From Lysobacter oculi (GTDB lineage Bacteria > Pseudomonadota > Gammaproteobacteria > Xanthomonadales > Xanthomonadaceae), in the NCBI RefSeq assembly GCF_003293695.1, contig NZ_CP029556.1:2490001-2554000 (forward strand): DNA of 64,000 nucleotides, given 5' to 3'. The notes below the pieces were generated by a model. That model was not told the DNA's origin. It made no database searches and saw only the letters and a program-made list of their open reading frames with translations. The translations under genes were made by a program, and so were the position numbers. This document shows, piece after piece, positions 36,214 to 44,182 of this stretch; the stretch's first letter is position 1, and each line of letters begins with the position of its first letter.

Positions 36214-36290
36214 TGGTGGCTATGGGTGGAATCGAACCACCGACCTCGGGATTATGAGTCTCGCGCTCTAACCGTCTGAGCTACATAGCC
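36214..36290 (-). tRNA. tRNA-Met (CAU), elongator type
   Basis: 77 nt with an encoded CCA. The acceptor stem GGCTATG pairs with CATAGCC; the D arm is GCTCAGACGGTTAGAGC; the anticodon loop CTCATAA has anticodon CAU (forward 36254-36256); the T arm is GGTGGTTCGATTCCACC. The G1-C72 pair marks an elongator, not an initiator. It lies next to the integrase and is the likely attachment site. Confidence 0.95.
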
Positions 36291-36314
36291 AAATTTTCAG
36301 ATTTCGTGTCTATG

Positions 36315-36362
36315 ACCCCGACATTATGAGTGACGTGCTCTAACCGGCTGAGCTACATAGCC
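36315..36362 (-). pseudogene. Truncated tRNA-Met copy
   Basis: From 36362 the minus strand reads GGCTATGTAGCTCAGCCGG and on through a CTCATAA loop to GGGGTC. This is the 5' two-thirds of a tRNA-Met, but there is a T-T mismatch in the anticodon stem (CGTCA/TGTCG). The T arm and 3' acceptor strand are missing, and the sequence runs into ACACGAAATC. It lies 24 bp upstream of the intact tRNA-Met. This could be the remains of a tandem tRNA or of the original target split by integration. Confidence 0.75.
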
Positions 36363-36521
36363 GTCGACCGCGCAGGGCGCGGCGAGCCGGGAATTCTGCA
36401 CGCCCCGCCGCCTGCCGTCAACGTTCGGCCACCCGCGCGCCCTTCGACTTGTGGCACCCGGCGGGTCATGGCACAGTCGGGACAGCGGGGTATATCCCCA
36501 AATCATTCAGGAGTCCGAGTC

Positions 36522-37121
36522 GTGATCGATCCGGACGGCTATCGCCCCAACGTGGGCATTGTGCTGATGCACCCGGACGGCCGGGTGTTCTGGGCACGCC
36601 GGGTACGCCGGGACGGCTGGCAATTCCCGCAGGGCGGCATGAATTCCGACGAGACCCCGTTGGAGGCCATGTACCGCGAGTTGCGCGAAGAAACCGGCCT
36701 GTTGCCCGAACATGTCGAAGTGCTGGGCGCCACGCCGGGCTGGCTGCGCTACCGGCTGCCGCCGCGCGCCATCCGCCACCGTGACCGGCTGGTCTGCATC
36801 GGGCAGAAGCAGGTCTGGTTCCTGCTGCACCTCAAGGGCGAGGAGGCCGACGTCCGCCTGGACCTGACCGACCACCCCGAGTTCGACCACTGGCGCTGGG
36901 TGGATTTCTGGTACCCGGTGCAGAACGTGGTGATGTTCAAGCGTGGCGTCTATTCGCGCGCGCTGCAGCACCTGGCGCCGCTGGCCCGGGGCATCGCCGG
37001 GCCGCAGGCGGTGCCGCCGCCCTGCCGCGAGGTCCGCAACTTCAGCGCCAAGCGCCCGCGCCGCCGCCCGCCGGGTGGCCAGCGCGGCAGCGGCGGCCGC
37101 CCCCCGACCGAAGGCGGCTGA
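36522..37121 (+). CDS. rppH: RNA 5'-pyrophosphohydrolase
   Basis: A 199-aa Nudix hydrolase that starts at the GTG at 36522 with AGGAG 8 bases upstream (product [20 protein letters not shown]). The Nudix box is complete: Gly38, Glu44, Arg52-Glu53, Glu56-Glu57, Gly59. It removes pyrophosphate from mRNA 5' ends and so starts RNase E-dependent decay. A basic, proline-rich tail (about 160-199, [11 protein letters not shown]) extends beyond the E. coli length, as is common in xanthomonads. It is the first core-chromosome gene right of the element. Confidence 0.92.
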   Translation: MIDPDGYRPNVGIVLMHPDGRVFWARRVRRDGWQFPQGGMNSDETPLEAMYRELREETGLLPEHVEVLGATPGWLRYRLPPRAIRHRDRLVCIGQKQVWFLLHLKGEEADVRLDLTDHPEFDHWRWVDFWYPVQNVVMFKRGVYSRALQHLAPLARGIAGPQAVPPPCREVRNFSAKRPRRRPPGGQRGSGGRPPTEGG

Positions 37122-37205
37122 TCGCGAGGAAGGACGATGCCGGCTTCGGCGTCGTGGCCGGTGCCGGTGAGCGCATCGGTGTAGGAAAAACCGGCAGTTG
37201 AGTCA

Positions 37206-37457
37206 GAAAAAGTCCCGTCGATGGCGCTTTTTGCGCCATCGATGGCCGAAAAAGTCCCATGCATGGGCGAAAAAGTCCCGTGCGTGGCGCAAAAAGCGCC
37301 ATCGGTGCGCGAAAAAGTCCCACGCGTGGGCAAAAAAGCGTCATCGATGACCGAAAAAGTCCCGTGCATGGGCAAAAAAGTCCCATGCATGGCGCAAAAA
37401 GCGCCGTCGACGGCCGAAAAAGCCCCGTGCGCGGGGCGAAAAGCGGCAGCGATGCCG
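37206..37457. repeat. Tandem array of twelve 21-bp palindrome-bearing units
   Basis: Twelve contiguous 21-bp units (starts 37206, 37227, 37248 and so on). Each has an A-rich spacer (typically GAAAAAG) followed by a roughly 14-bp palindrome, for example TCCCATGCATGGGC or GCCATCGATGGC. The palindrome sequence changes between units while pairing is kept, a sign of selection for the hairpin or dyad. All frames are open on both strands and give heptad repeats (minus: MHGTFSA/IDGTFSD type; plus: VPCMGEK type), so no gene can be chosen. The array lies between the ends of rppH and the DUF4126 gene. Confidence 0.8.
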
Positions 37458-37570
37458 GTCAGGACGGTGGGCGCGTGCGTGCGGGTCGTGTGCGGCCCGT
37501 CGAAGCCGCACCACCCTTGAACAGGCACGGGGCGAAGCATCATCACCCCCTCCGGAAACACCGACCGGCC

Positions 37571-38245
37571 TCAGCGCGGCGGCGTCAGCCCGGTGCCGGG
37601 ATCGGTCGCGTCGGGTTCGGGCGAGAGCAGTCGGCGGGCGCCGCGGGCGACCTTGCGCCAGACCCACCAGACAAAGGCCGCGAACAGCACCGTCGCGGTG
37701 ACCACGATCACCAGCGCGATCCACGGGTGCGAGAACGCCAGCGCCAGCCCGCCCACGGTCATCACGTCTTCGCCGACCGAGGCGGTCCAGTTGGTCACCG
37801 GCTCCGGCGAGGTATTGAGCACCGCCCGCGAGCTGGACTTGAGGAAGTGGCTGGTCAGCGCCACGCCGGCGCCGGTGGCCAGCACGCCCGGGCCCAGGCT
37901 GCCGTCGGGCGACATGGCGGCGGCGGCCAGGAAAGCACCGGCCGGCACCCGCAGCAGGGTGTGCAGCAGGTCCCAGCCGCTGTCCACGCCGGGGATCTTG
38001 TCGGCGAAGAACTCCGCCAGCGCCAGTGCGCCGGACACGCCCAGCACCCATGGCGATTCGGTGGCGGCCAGCGCCTGCGGCAGGTCGATCCAGCCCATCG
38101 CCCCGGCGATGCCGACGCCGAACACCGTCAGGTACACGCGGATGCCGGCCAGCCAGGCCAGCACCACGCCGATCGCGAACAGGTGGGCCTGCGACATCTC
38201 CGGCATCGAAATGGACGGCAGGTCGATCAGGGCAAGCAAGGACAT
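37571..38245 (-). CDS. DUF4126 membrane protein
   Basis: A 224-aa protein with about five hydrophobic segments. The core IGVVLAWLAGIRVYLTVFGV, GWIDLP, AEFFADKIPGVDSGWDLLHTLLRVPAGA and the final helix LVIVVTATVLFAAFVWWVWRKV are typical of DUF4126. The function is unknown. It is convergent with rppH and divergent from the DUF6776 gene. Confidence 0.85.
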   Translation of the reverse strand: MSLLALIDLPSISMPEMSQAHLFAIGVVLAWLAGIRVYLTVFGVGIAGAMGWIDLPQALAATESPWVLGVSGALALAEFFADKIPGVDSGWDLLHTLLRVPAGAFLAAAAMSPDGSLGPGVLATGAGVALTSHFLKSSSRAVLNTSPEPVTNWTASVGEDVMTVGGLALAFSHPWIALVIVVTATVLFAAFVWWVWRKVARGARRLLSPEPDATDPGTGLTPPR

Positions 38246-38339
38246 GGTGGTTTCCCCCGCAGGCGGCCGCCACGGGCCGCACGGGGCGAGTATATGCAGC
38301 GGGCTTGCTTGACGTGGGCTTAAGCGGTATCAGGGCGGG

Positions 38340-39017
38340 ATGAACGCGACGAACCGCAAGGCGGGCCCGGCCCGTGCATGGCTGCCGTGGGTACTGGCGG
38401 TGCTGGCCCTGGCCTTGGCCGGCTGGGGCTGGCTGAGCGCCCACGGCTACCGCAACCAGCTGCTGGCCGCGCGCAGCACGGCGGCGGCCGGCGGGGCCCA
38501 GGCCGCGCTGCAGCAGCAGATCGCCACCCTGCGCCAGTCCGACCAGATCAGCCGCCAGGCCATGCTGGAACTGCAGAACACCCTGACCGAGCGCGACCAG
38601 CAGATCGCCGCGCTGCGCGCCGACCTGGACTTCTACGAACGCTTCGTCAGCCCCGACGTGCAACGCCGTGGCCTGAGCGTGCATGCCGCGCACGTGCAGC
38701 CGCAGGCGGCCAACGTCTGGCGCTTCGAGCTGACCCTGACCCAGGGTCGCGAGCAGGCCGGCGAGAGCCGCGGCCAGGCGCGGGTGGCGGTGGAAGGCAG
38801 CCGCGCCGGCAAACTCGAACGGCTGGACTGGGCGGCGCTGCGGCAGGCCGCCGAGGCCCCCGGCATCGACTACCAGCTGCGTTACCTGCAGCGGGTGGAA
38901 GGCGAATTCGCGCTGCCCGAGGGCTTCGTGCCGACCCGGCTGATCGTCGAGCTGCGCCCCGCGCAGGGCAGGCCTGTGGAGGCCGCGTTCAACTGGAAGG
39001 ACATCGCCGGCGCTTGA
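38340..39017 (+). CDS. DUF6776-type single-pass membrane protein
   Basis: 225 aa: one N-terminal membrane helix ([19 protein letters not shown]), a coiled coil (about 50-95, Gln/Leu/Arg-rich), then a beta-rich domain starting [20 protein letters not shown]. The coiled coil plus DFYERLV motif matches DUF6776, a family placed next to erpA in xanthomonads. The bulk is expected in the periplasm. The function is unknown. It ends 32 bp before erpA. Confidence 0.72.
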   Translation: MNATNRKAGPARAWLPWVLAVLALALAGWGWLSAHGYRNQLLAARSTAAAGGAQAALQQQIATLRQSDQISRQAMLELQNTLTERDQQIAALRADLDFYERFVSPDVQRRGLSVHAAHVQPQAANVWRFELTLTQGREQAGESRGQARVAVEGSRAGKLERLDWAALRQAAEAPGIDYQLRYLQRVEGEFALPEGFVPTRLIVELRPAQGRPVEAAFNWKDIAGA

Positions 39018-39049
39018 TGCGCGCGGCGCCCGCCCCCATCCTTGTGGGC

Positions 39050-39424
39050 ATGGAAACGCAGAATGAGACCGCCGCGCCGGGCTACCAGCAGCTGGACGCC
39101 CCGCTGGCCTTCAGCACGGCCGCGGCCGCCAAGGTGAGTGAGCTGATCAGCGAGGAAGGCAATGCCGACCTCAAGCTGCGCGTGTACATCCAGGGCGGGG
39201 GCTGCTCGGGCTTCCAGTACGGATTCGAGTTCGACGAGAACCAGTCCGAGGACGACCTGGCCGTGGTCACCGACGGCGTGACCCTGCTGGTCGACCCGCT
39301 CAGCCTGCAATACCTGATGGGCGCGGTGGTTGATTACACCGAGACCCTGGCCGGCGCGCAGTTCTCCATCCGCAACCCCAACGCCAAGACCACCTGCGGC
39401 TGCGGCTCCTCGTTCACCGTCTGA
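39050..39424 (+). CDS. erpA: Iron-sulfur cluster insertion protein ErpA
   Basis: A 124-aa A-type carrier. The three cluster ligands are Cys52 ([11 protein letters not shown]), Cys116 and Cys118 (TTCGCGSSF). It hands Fe-S clusters to apoproteins, among them those of isoprenoid synthesis. The ATG at 39050 is taken; an in-frame ATG at 39017 overlaps the upstream stop and would add 11 residues. The nudC gene follows 7 bp later. Confidence 0.93.
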   Translation: METQNETAAPGYQQLDAPLAFSTAAAAKVSELISEEGNADLKLRVYIQGGGCSGFQYGFEFDENQSEDDLAVVTDGVTLLVDPLSLQYLMGAVVDYTETLAGAQFSIRNPNAKTTCGCGSSFTV

Positions 39425-39431
39425 GCGGTCG

Positions 39432-40302
39432 ATGACACCCGGCTTCGCTTTCGTCGATGCGCCGCTGGACCGCGCCGACGAATTGCGGGGCGATGCCGCC
39501 GCGTTGGACGCCCTGCGCGCCGAGGCCGCCTGCCTGCTGCTGGATGCACGCGGCGAGGTGCGGCTGGAGGCGGATGACGCCTTGCAGATCAAAACAGGCG
39601 CCCCGGCCGAGGCGGTGTTCCTGGGCCTCGGCGAAGGCCGCGCGTGGTTTGCCCGCCAGCAGGCCGATGCCTTCCCCGAAGCCGCCTCCCGCATCGACCT
39701 GCGCGGCGCGGCGATGCGCCTGCCGGCCTTCCAGTCCACCCTGTTCGCGCAGGCCCGCGCGGTGCTGCACTGGCGTGCCGGCCACCGTTTCTGCCCGAGC
39801 TGCGGCACGGCGCTGGCGTTCTCGCGCGGCGGCTGGCAGGGCGACTGCGCGAACTGTGGCCGCGTCGAATACCCGGCGTACCGACCCGGCGGTGATCGTC
39901 GCCGTCAGCGATGGCGAACGACTGCTGCTGGGCCGGCAGGCATCGTGGCCGGCGCGGCGCTATTCCACGCTGGCGGGCTTCGTGGAACCCGGCGAATCGC
40001 TTGAAGCCGCCATCGCCCGCGAGGTCTGGGAAGAAAGCCGCGTGCGCGTGCGTCGCGCGCGCTATCTGGCCTCGCAGCCGTGGCCGTTCCCCGGCTCGCT
40101 GATGCTGGGCTTCGTGGCCGATGCCGAAGCCGACGCGCCGCAGACCGCGCAGGACGAGCTGGAAGACGCGCGCTGGTTCAGCCGCGACGAAGTGCGTGCC
40201 GCCCTGCTTGAAGACCGCGAGGATGCGCCGCTGCGGGTGTCGCCGCCGCTGTCGATCTCGCGCTGGCTGATCGAGCGCTGGGCCGACGGCGAACGCGCCT
40301 AG
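39432..40302 (+). pseudogene. nudC: NAD+/NADH pyrophosphatase NudC, +1 frameshift
   Basis: The first frame holds the N-terminal domain and the zinc ribbon (FCPSCGTAL...CANCGRVEYP). The next frame holds RTDPAVIVAVSDGERLLLGR and the Nudix box (AGFVEPGESLEAAIAREVWEE). One surplus G at 39875-39876 (CCGGCG instead of CCGCG) causes the break; without it VEYPRTDPAVIV is restored and the gene has 290 codons. NudC hydrolyses NAD(H) and removes NAD caps from RNA. Because everything else is intact, sequence error is as likely as true inactivation. Confidence 0.88.
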
Positions 40303-40306
40303 AAAA

Positions 40307-40750
40307 TCAGAGGCCGGGAAAGCCGCCCGGTGCCAGCCAGTTGAACGGCGGCCACGGCAGGTTGCGGGCGAGCCAGTAGCTGCACAGCGCCACCAGCCAG
40401 AGCTTCGGGTTGCCGATGACGGCGCGCATGCGCGTCGCGCCCGGCAGGCGCAGGCCAGCGGCATCGAGCGCCATCCACGCGAGCAGCGGCAGGCTGATCA
40501 CCAGCAGGGGATTCATGGCCAGCGCCGTGGCGACATCGCCATGGACCAGCGCATGCAACGCGCGGGTGCTGCCGCAGCCGGGGCAGTACAGCCCGGTCAC
40601 GGCATGGAAGGGACAGGCCGGCAGCGGGTTGCCGGCGGCATTCGGGTTGAAGCGCAGCAGCACCGCGCCGACCGCGAGCGCACCCACGCCGAGCAGGGCG
40701 GTGGGCCATGCGCGGCGCCAGCGAAGCGGCAGTGCCGGCAGGGCGCTCAC
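40307..40750 (-). CDS. DUF2752 membrane protein
   Basis: 147 aa, three hydrophobic segments. The defining CPFHAVTGLYCPGCGSTRALHAL cysteine motif lies between the first and second helices. DUF2752 proteins occur beside CD225/dispanin genes, as here: the start overlaps the stop of the upstream dispanin gene by 4 bp (ATGA type). The function is unknown. Confidence 0.85.
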   Translation of the reverse strand: MSALPALPLRWRRAWPTALLGVGALAVGAVLLRFNPNAAGNPLPACPFHAVTGLYCPGCGSTRALHALVHGDVATALAMNPLLVISLPLLAWMALDAAGLRLPGATRMRAVIGNPKLWLVALCSYWLARNLPWPPFNWLAPGGFPGL

Positions 40751-41016
40751 AGGACGATGCCGAGCGCCGACAGGCCGCCGAAGAACAGCACCCAGAGCAG
40801 CAGGCCGACCAGCGGCGAGAACGTCGCGGCCAGTGCCCAGTTGCGTGCCTTCTCCGAGGCTTCGATCGCGCCGAGCCTGTTGCCCGACATGCGCAGGCCA
40901 TCGACCTGGCTGGCATAGACGATCGACACGATGCCGAAGGGCAGGCAGCAGAACACGGTGGCCAGGATCGCCCAGACCAGATGGTTGGGAACGGGGGGGC
41001 TGGGCATGTGGCTCAT
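40747..41016 (-). CDS. CD225/dispanin-family membrane protein (first of two)
   Basis: An 89-aa product from the ATG at 41016 (MSHMPSPPVPNHLVWAILAT). The CD225 signature LVWAILATVFCCLPFGIVSIVYASQVDGL is complete: a membrane-embedded helix with two Cys, followed by the VYASQVD loop, then a second membrane helix. Related eukaryotic IFITM proteins change membrane curvature; the bacterial role is unknown. It overlaps the DUF2752 start. Confidence 0.83.
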   Translation of the reverse strand: MSHMPSPPVPNHLVWAILATVFCCLPFGIVSIVYASQVDGLRMSGNRLGAIEASEKARNWALAATFSPLVGLLLWVLFFGGLSALGIVL

Positions 41017-41071
41017 GGGGAGATTCAAAAGATGCGGCCGGCGCCGGAACCCGGAGCCGGCCGCATCGCGA

Positions 41072-41344
41072 TCACATCTGGCCGCTCATACCGGCGCCAA
41101 TCCCCATCACGACGACCAGCAGGATGTAGAGCACCATCAGGCCGATCGACACGCCGGCGGCGATCATCGCCCACTTCTTGGCGTCGTCCGAGGCGGCCTG
41201 CGCACCGGCGATGTCGCCGGCCATGGCCAGGCCATCGACCTTGCTGGCATAGACGATGGACACGATGCCGAACGGCAGGCAGCAGAACAGCGTCGAAAGA
41301 ATGGCCCAAACCAGATGGTTGGGAATGTTTTGCGTGTTGGCCAT
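41072..41344 (-). CDS. CD225/dispanin-family membrane protein (second)
   Basis: A 90-aa product from the ATG at 41344 (MANTQNIPNHLVWAILSTLF). The same signature (CCLPFGIVSIVYASKVDGL) as the neighbouring protein shows a tandem duplication. The last helix is more Gly/Met-rich (VVVMGIGAGMSGQM). It lies 55 bp upstream of the first copy on the same strand; the three genes probably form one unit. Confidence 0.83.
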   Translation of the reverse strand: MANTQNIPNHLVWAILSTLFCCLPFGIVSIVYASKVDGLAMAGDIAGAQAASDDAKKWAMIAAGVSIGLMVLYILLVVVMGIGAGMSGQM

Positions 41345-41408
41345 GGATTTCCCCGGTGATTGAAGGTGTCGCAAAAAGCGTCAGGATCATAACAAGGGGA
41401 ATGGACCG

Positions 41409-43295
41409 TCAGGCGGCATTTCCGCGCAATGCACGTACTTTGTCTTCGAGCATCGCGGCGCTGGCGATGTGGCCGTCGATGGGCGCATCGGCCACCACTT
41501 CCACATGCGCACGGAAACGCCGGGGCACGCGCATCCGGCCGAGCCGTGAATCGCGCCGCGACCACATGCTCGCCCACATGCCACGCAGGGCCATCGGCAC
41601 CACCGGCACCGGCCGGCGTTCCAGGATCTTTTCCACGCCGGACTTGAACGGCGCGATGTCGCCGTCCTTCGTCAACGCACCTTCGGGGAAGATGCAGACC
41701 ACTTCGCCTGCGGCCAGCGCGGCATCGATCTCATCGAATGCCCGCTGCATCAGCGCCGCGTCCTCGCGCGCACCGGCGATGGGGATGGCGTTCGCGGTGC
41801 GGAAGATCCACGACATCACCGGGATGTTGAAGATCTTGTAGTACATGACGAAGCGCACCGGCCGCTTGATCACGCCCGACAGTATCAGCGCGTCCATGTA
41901 GCTCACGTGGTTGCAGACGATCAGCGCCGCGCCTTCCTCCGGCACGTTTTCCTCCACGCCGCGCCAGCGGATGCGGTAGAGCGCGGAGGTCATCAGCCAT
42001 GCCAGGAAGCGCATGGCGAACTCCGGCACGATGGTGAAGATCCACGCGGTGACGACCAGGTTGCCGATCGCCAGCGCCAGGAATACCTGCGGGATGGTCC
42101 AGCCCAGCAGGCGCTGCACGGCGATGCCGAGGCCGGCCGCCGCGACGATGAAGAGGGAGTTCTGGATGTTCATGCCGGCGACGACGCGCGACATCTCGTT
42201 GGACGGCGAGCGGCCCTGGATCAGCGCGAACAGCGGCACCACGTAGAAGCCGGCGAACAGGCCCACGCCGACCAGGTCGAGCATGATCCGCCAGGTGCCC
42301 GGCAGGTGGACGAATTCGGCGATGGATACGCCGGCCAGCATCGCCTCGCCGCTGCGCGCGCGGTACAGGTCGAACAGGAAAACGCTGATGCCGAGCGCGC
42401 CGAGCGGCACCAGGCCCAGTTCCACCCTTCGACCGGACAGCTTCTCGCAGAGCATCGAGCCGACGCCGGTGCCGATGGAGAACAGCGCCAGCGCGAAGAT
42501 GTAGAGCTCCTGCCGGCCACCGAGGTTCACTTCCGCATAGGTCGGCAGCTGCGCGGTGAGCAGGGTGCCGATGAACCAGAACCACGACACGCCGAGGATC
42601 GCGTGGCGCACCGCCAGCTGCTTGCGTGCCAGCCGCCACGCGGCCAGCGATTCGGTGACCGGGTTCCAGCCGATGCGCAGATCGGGATCGCCCGCGGCCA
42701 CCGGCGGGATGAAGCGGCTGGTGAAGTTGCCCAGCACCGCCAACGCCACCAGCAGCGCACCGGCCGCGTAGGGCCCATAGGCGCCGGCCACGGTGAACAC
42801 CAAGCCGCCGACGATCATGCCGGAGAGGATCGACACCGACGTGCCCATCTCCACCAGCCCGTTGCCGCCGGTCAGCTCGCTCTTGTGCAGCACGCCGGGC
42901 AGGATCGAATACTTGACCGGCCCGAACAGCGTCGACTGCACGCCGGTGGCGAACAGCGCGACGAGCAGCAGCGGCATCGACTTGATCGCGAAGCCGGCCG
43001 CGGCCAGCGACATGATCGCGATCTCCATCGTCGTGGTGATGCGGATCAGCCGCGACTTCTCCAGCTTCTCCGCGATCTGCCCGGCGTGCGCCGAGAACAG
43101 GAAATAGGGAAGGATGAAGATCGCCGGCGCGAGGCTGGTGTAGGTCGAGCGTTCCTCGGTGGACACGCCCAGCCAGAACAGCAGCGCGATGATCGCCTGC
43201 CGGTACACGTTGTCGTTGAATGCGCCCAGGCACTGCACGATGAAGAACGGCAGGAAGCGGCGCTGGCGGAGCAGTTCGAACTGGTTGTGGGCCAT
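41409..43295 (-). CDS. MFS transporter-acyltransferase fusion (LplT/PlsC-like)
   Basis: 628 aa. Residues about 10-415 are a 12-helix major-facilitator domain of the lysophospholipid-flippase type (FIVQCLGAFNDNVYRQA). Residues about 435-620 are a PlsC-type glycerolipid acyltransferase with the catalytic NHVSYMD (NHx4D) and the FPEGALTKDG motif. E. coli has the transporter (LplT) apart from the acyltransferase Aas; here both are in one chain, and the acyl-ACP synthetase part of Aas is missing. A role in flipping and re-acylating lysophospholipids is likely, but the substrate is inference. Confidence 0.85.
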   Translation of the reverse strand: MAHNQFELLRQRRFLPFFIVQCLGAFNDNVYRQAIIALLFWLGVSTEERSTYTSLAPAIFILPYFLFSAHAGQIAEKLEKSRLIRITTTMEIAIMSLAAAGFAIKSMPLLLVALFATGVQSTLFGPVKYSILPGVLHKSELTGGNGLVEMGTSVSILSGMIVGGLVFTVAGAYGPYAAGALLVALAVLGNFTSRFIPPVAAGDPDLRIGWNPVTESLAAWRLARKQLAVRHAILGVSWFWFIGTLLTAQLPTYAEVNLGGRQELYIFALALFSIGTGVGSMLCEKLSGRRVELGLVPLGALGISVFLFDLYRARSGEAMLAGVSIAEFVHLPGTWRIMLDLVGVGLFAGFYVVPLFALIQGRSPSNEMSRVVAGMNIQNSLFIVAAAGLGIAVQRLLGWTIPQVFLALAIGNLVVTAWIFTIVPEFAMRFLAWLMTSALYRIRWRGVEENVPEEGAALIVCNHVSYMDALILSGVIKRPVRFVMYYKIFNIPVMSWIFRTANAIPIAGAREDAALMQRAFDEIDAALAAGEVVCIFPEGALTKDGDIAPFKSGVEKILERRPVPVVPMALRGMWASMWSRRDSRLGRMRVPRRFRAHVEVVADAPIDGHIASAAMLEDKVRALRGNAA

Positions 43296-43417
43296 GGGTC
43301 CCCCGGGGTTGGGCGGAGGATAGCGTCAAACCTTTTCCTATTGACCGGGGCAGTTCCGTTTCAACATCCTTCGGGCACGGAGGCGCGAGGCCTCGCGCTA
43401 GCCAGGAAGGCATTCAT

Positions 43418-44137
43418 ATGAAAAGCGTCGCATTGATCGTGATGGGGCTGGCAATCGGCTCCGGATGCCGGCCTGCAACCATCGAACAGGTGCCGGCTGT
43501 TGAAGTCGGGCCATCGACGGATGGCGTCGCGCCCAGAGCACCCAATCAAACCCAGGTTGCGGATGCCGGAGGCGCTGGAGCCCGTGTTCCCCGGTTGATA
43601 CGTGCTTCGGCCAATCAGTTCGAAAGCACGCTGGAAGGGTTGAAGATTTCAGTAAAGGCCGACCATTGCGTGGAACTGGCATCGACGTTCACGCAATGCG
43701 CGGAAGGCGCACGGATCACCGTGACGGGTGTCGGGCAGGCGAAGAGCTTCACGTTCGAGGTGCCGGAGCTTCAGTTCAACCCCGACTCGATGCTCTACCG
43801 CGGTGCGCTGGATGGAAGCTATCGCGCTGCAGGCACCACGCTCATCGTGGGTGACATGGATCTAGATGGTTCCGAGGATTTCGCCCTGCGGACAGGCAAT
43901 GCCGGTGGTTACGGATCGCCCTCGTACAGCATCTATCTTCAGCAAGCCGGCGGGCATGGCTTTGTCTACAGCCCGGAATTCTCGGAGCTGACCGAAGGCA
44001 GCCTGGGCATGTTCAGCGTGTCGGCGGACAAGATTCGCGTGCCCCGCAAAAGCGGTTGCTGCGAGCATTGGGACGACGTCTTTGTCGTGAAGGGACATCA
44101 GCCGGTTTTTGTTGCGCGAGCTGCACCACAGGAATAA
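43418..44137 (+). CDS. Predicted periplasmic immunity protein of a T4SS effector (XAC2610-like)
   Basis: 239 aa. A hydrophobic leader with a weak lipobox ends at Cys17 (LAIGSGC), so a periplasm-facing lipoprotein is likely. The C-terminal half (GDMDLDGSEDFALRTGNAGG, PEFSELTEGSLGMFSVS, GCCEHWDDVFVVKG) matches the XAC2610-related domain. In Xanthomonas citri, XAC2610 binds and blocks the lysozyme-like effector XAC2609. Here the gene lies 45 bp upstream of such an effector on the same strand. Its base composition is lower in GC than its neighbours, which suggests transfer. Confidence 0.78.
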   Translation: MKSVALIVMGLAIGSGCRPATIEQVPAVEVGPSTDGVAPRAPNQTQVADAGGAGARVPRLIRASANQFESTLEGLKISVKADHCVELASTFTQCAEGARITVTGVGQAKSFTFEVPELQFNPDSMLYRGALDGSYRAAGTTLIVGDMDLDGSEDFALRTGNAGGYGSPSYSIYLQQAGGHGFVYSPEFSELTEGSLGMFSVSADKIRVPRKSGCCEHWDDVFVVKGHQPVFVARAAPQE

Positions 44138-44182
44138 CCGTTCGGAAAACATCGAACCCGGAAATCCGCAGGGAGGCGGAGC

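Noticed and set aside
37206..37457. CRISPR array
   Set aside because: Units are contiguous 21-mers without unique spacers, and no cas genes are nearby.
36950..37561. 203-aa minus-strand protein with GTF heptads
   Set aside because: All six frames are open over the repeat, and it would overlap the end of rppH; no start signal distinguishes it.
41907..43421. 504-aa plus-strand frame
   Set aside because: Antisense to the MFS-acyltransferase gene; charged, motif-free composition.
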